Shown: in pieces, positions 61,393-64,000 of the stretch | Layout: each line of letters begins with the position of its first letter | Numbering within the stretch: the stretch's first letter is position 1 | Position numbers and translations under genes: made by a program | Notes under the pieces: model-generated | Database searches by the model: none | Seen by the model: only the letters and a program-made list of their open reading frames with translations | What the model was told of the DNA's origin: nothing | NCBI GenBank assembly: GCA_001972305.1 | Contig: BDDD01000080.1 | Location: 545,786 to 609,785 of the forward strand | DNA: 64,000 nt | Reading direction: 5' to 3' | Source of the DNA: Cephalotus follicularis | Taxonomy: Eukaryota > Streptophyta > Magnoliopsida > Oxalidales > Cephalotaceae

Positions 61393-61609
61393 TTTCTGCA
61401 GAAATTGAAAATGCAGAAAAAGCCAATCCATTTTGTTTTGCAAACCTTTAGTTAACTATTATGGACTAATAGCAACCTAGGTACATGAGCTAATTTATGT
61501 TATTGAGCTAAAAACTCAATGTTTAATGCATGATGAATTTTGAAAATCATTTTTCAAGCCAATTCAATCAAAAATTAACAAAGCATCACAATTGCACATA
61601 TATTGAGAG

Positions 61610-62203
61610 TTAGGAGGGATTTTGCATACCTAGCTCCCTTTGCAATGTGCAGAATCTTTCATTGTCCAGCGGCTTCGTGAATATATCTGCAACTTGGTTC
61701 AATGTGTCAATATATTCAAGAAAAATATCACCCTTTTCAACATGGTCTCTAAGAAAATGATGTCTAATTTCAATGTGCTTAGACTTAGAGTGTTGAACAG
61801 GATTTCTACTCAAGTTGATAGCACTATTATTATCATATTTTATGCATACATTGCCGAAGTCACAAAGTTGTTGCTTTAGCCACAAGACTTGTGCACAACA
61901 ACTTCCCGCCGCTACATATTCGGCTTCGGTGGTTGATAGAGCTACACTATTTTGTTTCTTGGAGAACCAAGACACTAGAGAATTTCCTAGGAATTGGCAA
62001 GTGCCACTAGTGCTCTTTCTATCTAGCTTGCAACCACCATAGTCGGCATCGGAATAAGCATGCAAATTAAACAATGAATCATGCGAATAAAACAAACCTA
62101 GTATAGGGGTGTATGCAAGATATCTAAAGATTCGCTTAACCGCAGTTAAGTGAGATTCTTTAGGTGATGATTGATACCTAGCACATAGACATACACTAAA
62201 CAT
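61610..62203 (-). pseudogene. RNase H of the Sirevirus-like element
   Basis: Copia RNase H with HAYSDADYGGCKLDRKSTSG, SWFSKKQNSVALSTTEAEYV, CIKYDNNSAINLSRNPVQ and HIEIRHHFLRDHVEKG, ending FTKPLDNERF. Catalytic Asp/Glu positions are intact. A deletion of roughly 80-100 codons between AKT of RT and the start of this part removes the RT thumb/connection and shifts the frame. Confidence 0.9.
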
Positions 62204-63193
62204 TATGTCTTAGCAAACTCAACGCAAAGAGAATCGTTAGTAGAACCAAATATAATGTCATCTACATATATTTGTACAATAAGAATATCATCAAGTTTAG
62301 TTTTTACAAAAAAGTGTTTTATCAACTAAACCTCTTTTGAAATCATTTTCCAAGAGAAATTTTGAAAGCCTTTCATACCAAGCTCTTGGTGCTTGCTTTA
62401 AGCCATAGAGTGCTTTAGATAGTTTAAAAACATGATCGGGAAAATGCATATTTTCAAATCCCGGAGGTTGTTTAACATAAACTTCCACATTTATAATGCC
62501 ATTTAAAAATGCACTTTTGACATCCATTTGATACAATTTAAAACCTTTAAAACAAGCAAAGGCCATTAACAATCTAATAGCTTCTAGTCTATCTACGGGA
62601 GCAAATGTTTCATCATAGTCAATGGCTTCCTCTTGACTATAACCTTGTGCGACTAATCTAGTTTTATTTCTAATAACTAACCCATTTTCATCCATTTTAT
62701 TTCTAAAAATCCATTTAGTTCCAATGATGGATTGATTTTTGGGCCTAGCAACTAATGACCAAACATTACTTTTGTCAAATTGGTTTAGTTCCTCTTGCAT
62801 AGCCATAATCCAACAATCATCATTTAAAGCATCAAAAATGTTTTTGGGTTCGATATTGGAAATAAAAGCTACATTATCACAATACTCCCTAAGAGCGGAA
62901 CGAGTTCTTACCCCCTTGGTAGGATTATCGATTACCTCGTTGTCTTTTACGTACTCTCTTTCTCTTCTTGCTATTGGCTTCTTGGTGACTTGAATTTGTT
63001 GAATTTCTTCTTCATGTCCTCCTTCTTCTTCAACTTTGTCAACTTCACCATCTTCTTTGTTGATGTTCAAGCTTTCCATTTGCCCCAATATACCTACATC
63101 ATCAACAACATCTCCCTTTCTCGGAGCACTATTAGACTCTTCAAACAATACATGAATAGACTCTTCAATAATTAACGTCCTTTTATTAAACAC
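62204..63193 (-). pseudogene. reverse transcriptase of the Sirevirus-like element
   Basis: WIMAMQEELNQFDKSNVW, GTKWIFRNKMDENG, RLVAQGYSQEEAIDYDETFAPV, YQMDVKSAFLNG and KALYGLKQAPRAWYERL are open at 63193-62297. One extra T in a T run near 62310 shifts the frame before IYVDDIIFGSTND. A TGA near 63194 (CGA in related elements) separates it from integrase. Confidence 0.92.
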
Positions 63194-64000
63194 TCAATAT
63201 GCCTTAGAATTTAAAGAGTAGCCTAGAAAGATTCCTTCATCACTCTTGGCACCAAATTTTCCAAGATTATCTTTCCCATTGTTTAAGATGAAAACCTTGC
63301 ATCCAAAAGGTCTTAAGTGACTAACACTTGGTTTTCTATCATTGAAAAGTTCATATGGGGTTTTCTTTAAAATAGATCTAATCATGACTCTATTTATTAT
63401 GTAACATGCGGTGTTCACGGCTTCTGCCCAAAAATATTTTGGCAAATTATTTTCACACAACATGGTTCTCCCCATTTCTTCTAGGGTTCTATTCCTCCTC
63501 TCAACAACACCATTTTGTTGAGGAGTTCTAGGAGCCGAGAAGTTATGGTGAATACCTAGTTCATCACAAAAATTCAAGTCTTTTGATTCTTCAATTGCCG
63601 TCACCTTGGGTTCCCATTCATCGTTGAGACACCCTAGCAATTTCCTGACAAGTTCATCCTTTCCAAAAACCTTGCAAAGACCAAGTAAACCATTAGTAAT
63701 GTCAAGCAACCGATTATACAAATTCTTGATGGATTCATTCGGTTGCATTTTGAACAATTCATAATCTCTATTTAATAAAGCAAGTTTAGCATTCTTAACT
63801 TGATCGGTACCCTCATGGGTAAGGATGAGCAATTTCCACACTTCATGTGCGGAAGTACATCTCCTAACGAGATTGTACTCGGTTTTATCTAAGGATACAA
63901 GCAATATATTTAAAGCCTTATTATCTATGGTCAATTTCCTAAAGTCATCCTCATCCCATTCGTCTTCCGGTTTGGAAACGAGTTCGTTTTTGTCATTTAA
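63194..64000 (-). pseudogene. in-frame Gag-integrase deletion fusion (runs off the window)
   Basis: Gag (EVWKLLILTHEGTDQVKNAK, ESIKNLYNRLLDITNGL, GCLNDEWEPKVTAIEES) runs straight into the integrase core at DLN|FCDELGIHHNFSAP, with PQQNGVVERRNRTLEEMGRT, AEAVNTACYIINR and PFGCKVFILN. The rest of gag, the zinc knuckle, protease and the integrase N-terminus with its first catalytic Asp are missing. The frame stays open across the joint. The Gag start lies beyond the right edge. Confidence 0.9.

Larger units (their letters stand above)
57641..64000 (-). mobile_element. rearranged Sirevirus-like Copia element
   Basis: From right to left: gag-integrase fusion (runs off the window), RT, RNase H, extra ORF, multiplied PPTs, LTR (58112-59260), PBS, and a second gag start cut off at 57641. 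The single LTR is thus the 3' LTR of the right body and the 5' LTR of the left body. 57641-57870 and 63768-64000 are almost identical, 6127 bp apart. The Sirevirus call rests on gag/RT similarity, initiator-Met PBS, the extra ORF after pol and several PPT-like tracts. Confidence 0.85.

Overview
The window is plant nuclear DNA, most probably from a eudicot. It holds one confident host gene, with spliced exons and GT-AG (one GC-AG) introns, in an AT-rich, gene-poor background packed with nested LTR retrotransposons. Nothing bacterial or organellar is visible. The host gene is a complete ten-exon catalytic alpha subunit of protein kinase CK2, minus strand, 40490-46923, with an N-terminal extension that looks like an organelle-targeting peptide.

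The rest is largely mobile DNA. Three copies of one Ty3/gypsy family of the Tat lineage lie on the minus strand: element 1 (5472-17398, both LTRs), element 2 (27916-38731, both LTRs) and element 3 (47648-57640, truncated at its 5' end). A solo LTR of the same family lies at 18752-19649. The lineage call rests on a Tat-type CCHC-like finger, a second RNase H after the Ty3-type one, a PBS matching the TGGCGCC tRNA end, and a long extra region between integrase and the 3' LTR. That region carries a second gene on the opposite strand, convergent with gag-pol. The same layout survives in all three diverged copies: a TATA-like box, a 5'-UTR intron (donor and acceptor intact in copies 2 and 3), an N-terminal domain resembling the Pfam 'putative gypsy type transposon' family, an alanine-rich coiled coil, a phase-0 coding intron, a C-terminal exon and a poly(A) signal. 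Its protein begins with the histone H3 tail sequence ARTKQTAR in copy 2, with a close variant in copy 1 and a decayed version in copy 3. This is the most striking observation in the window.

Other mobile elements: a short non-autonomous Copia-type element (20080-27092) split by two large solo LTRs (20739-23616 and 23829-26655). A 309-bp solo LTR sits inside the RT of element 2 (34916-35224). Two solo LTRs sit inside element 3 (49854-52376 and 55883-57466). A rearranged Sirevirus-like Copia element fills 57641-64000 and runs off the right edge. Most boundaries are fixed by TG...CA ends and 5-bp target duplications, so the insertion order can be read. The Sirevirus copy has multiplied polypurine tracts, an extra ORF resembling the 'putative plant transposon protein' family, an in-frame gag-integrase deletion fusion, and a gag segment repeated 6127 bp away.

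The 5.4 kb at the left end, 17404-18746, 27098-27910 and 38737-40489 are AT-rich intergenic sequence in which no gene could be supported.
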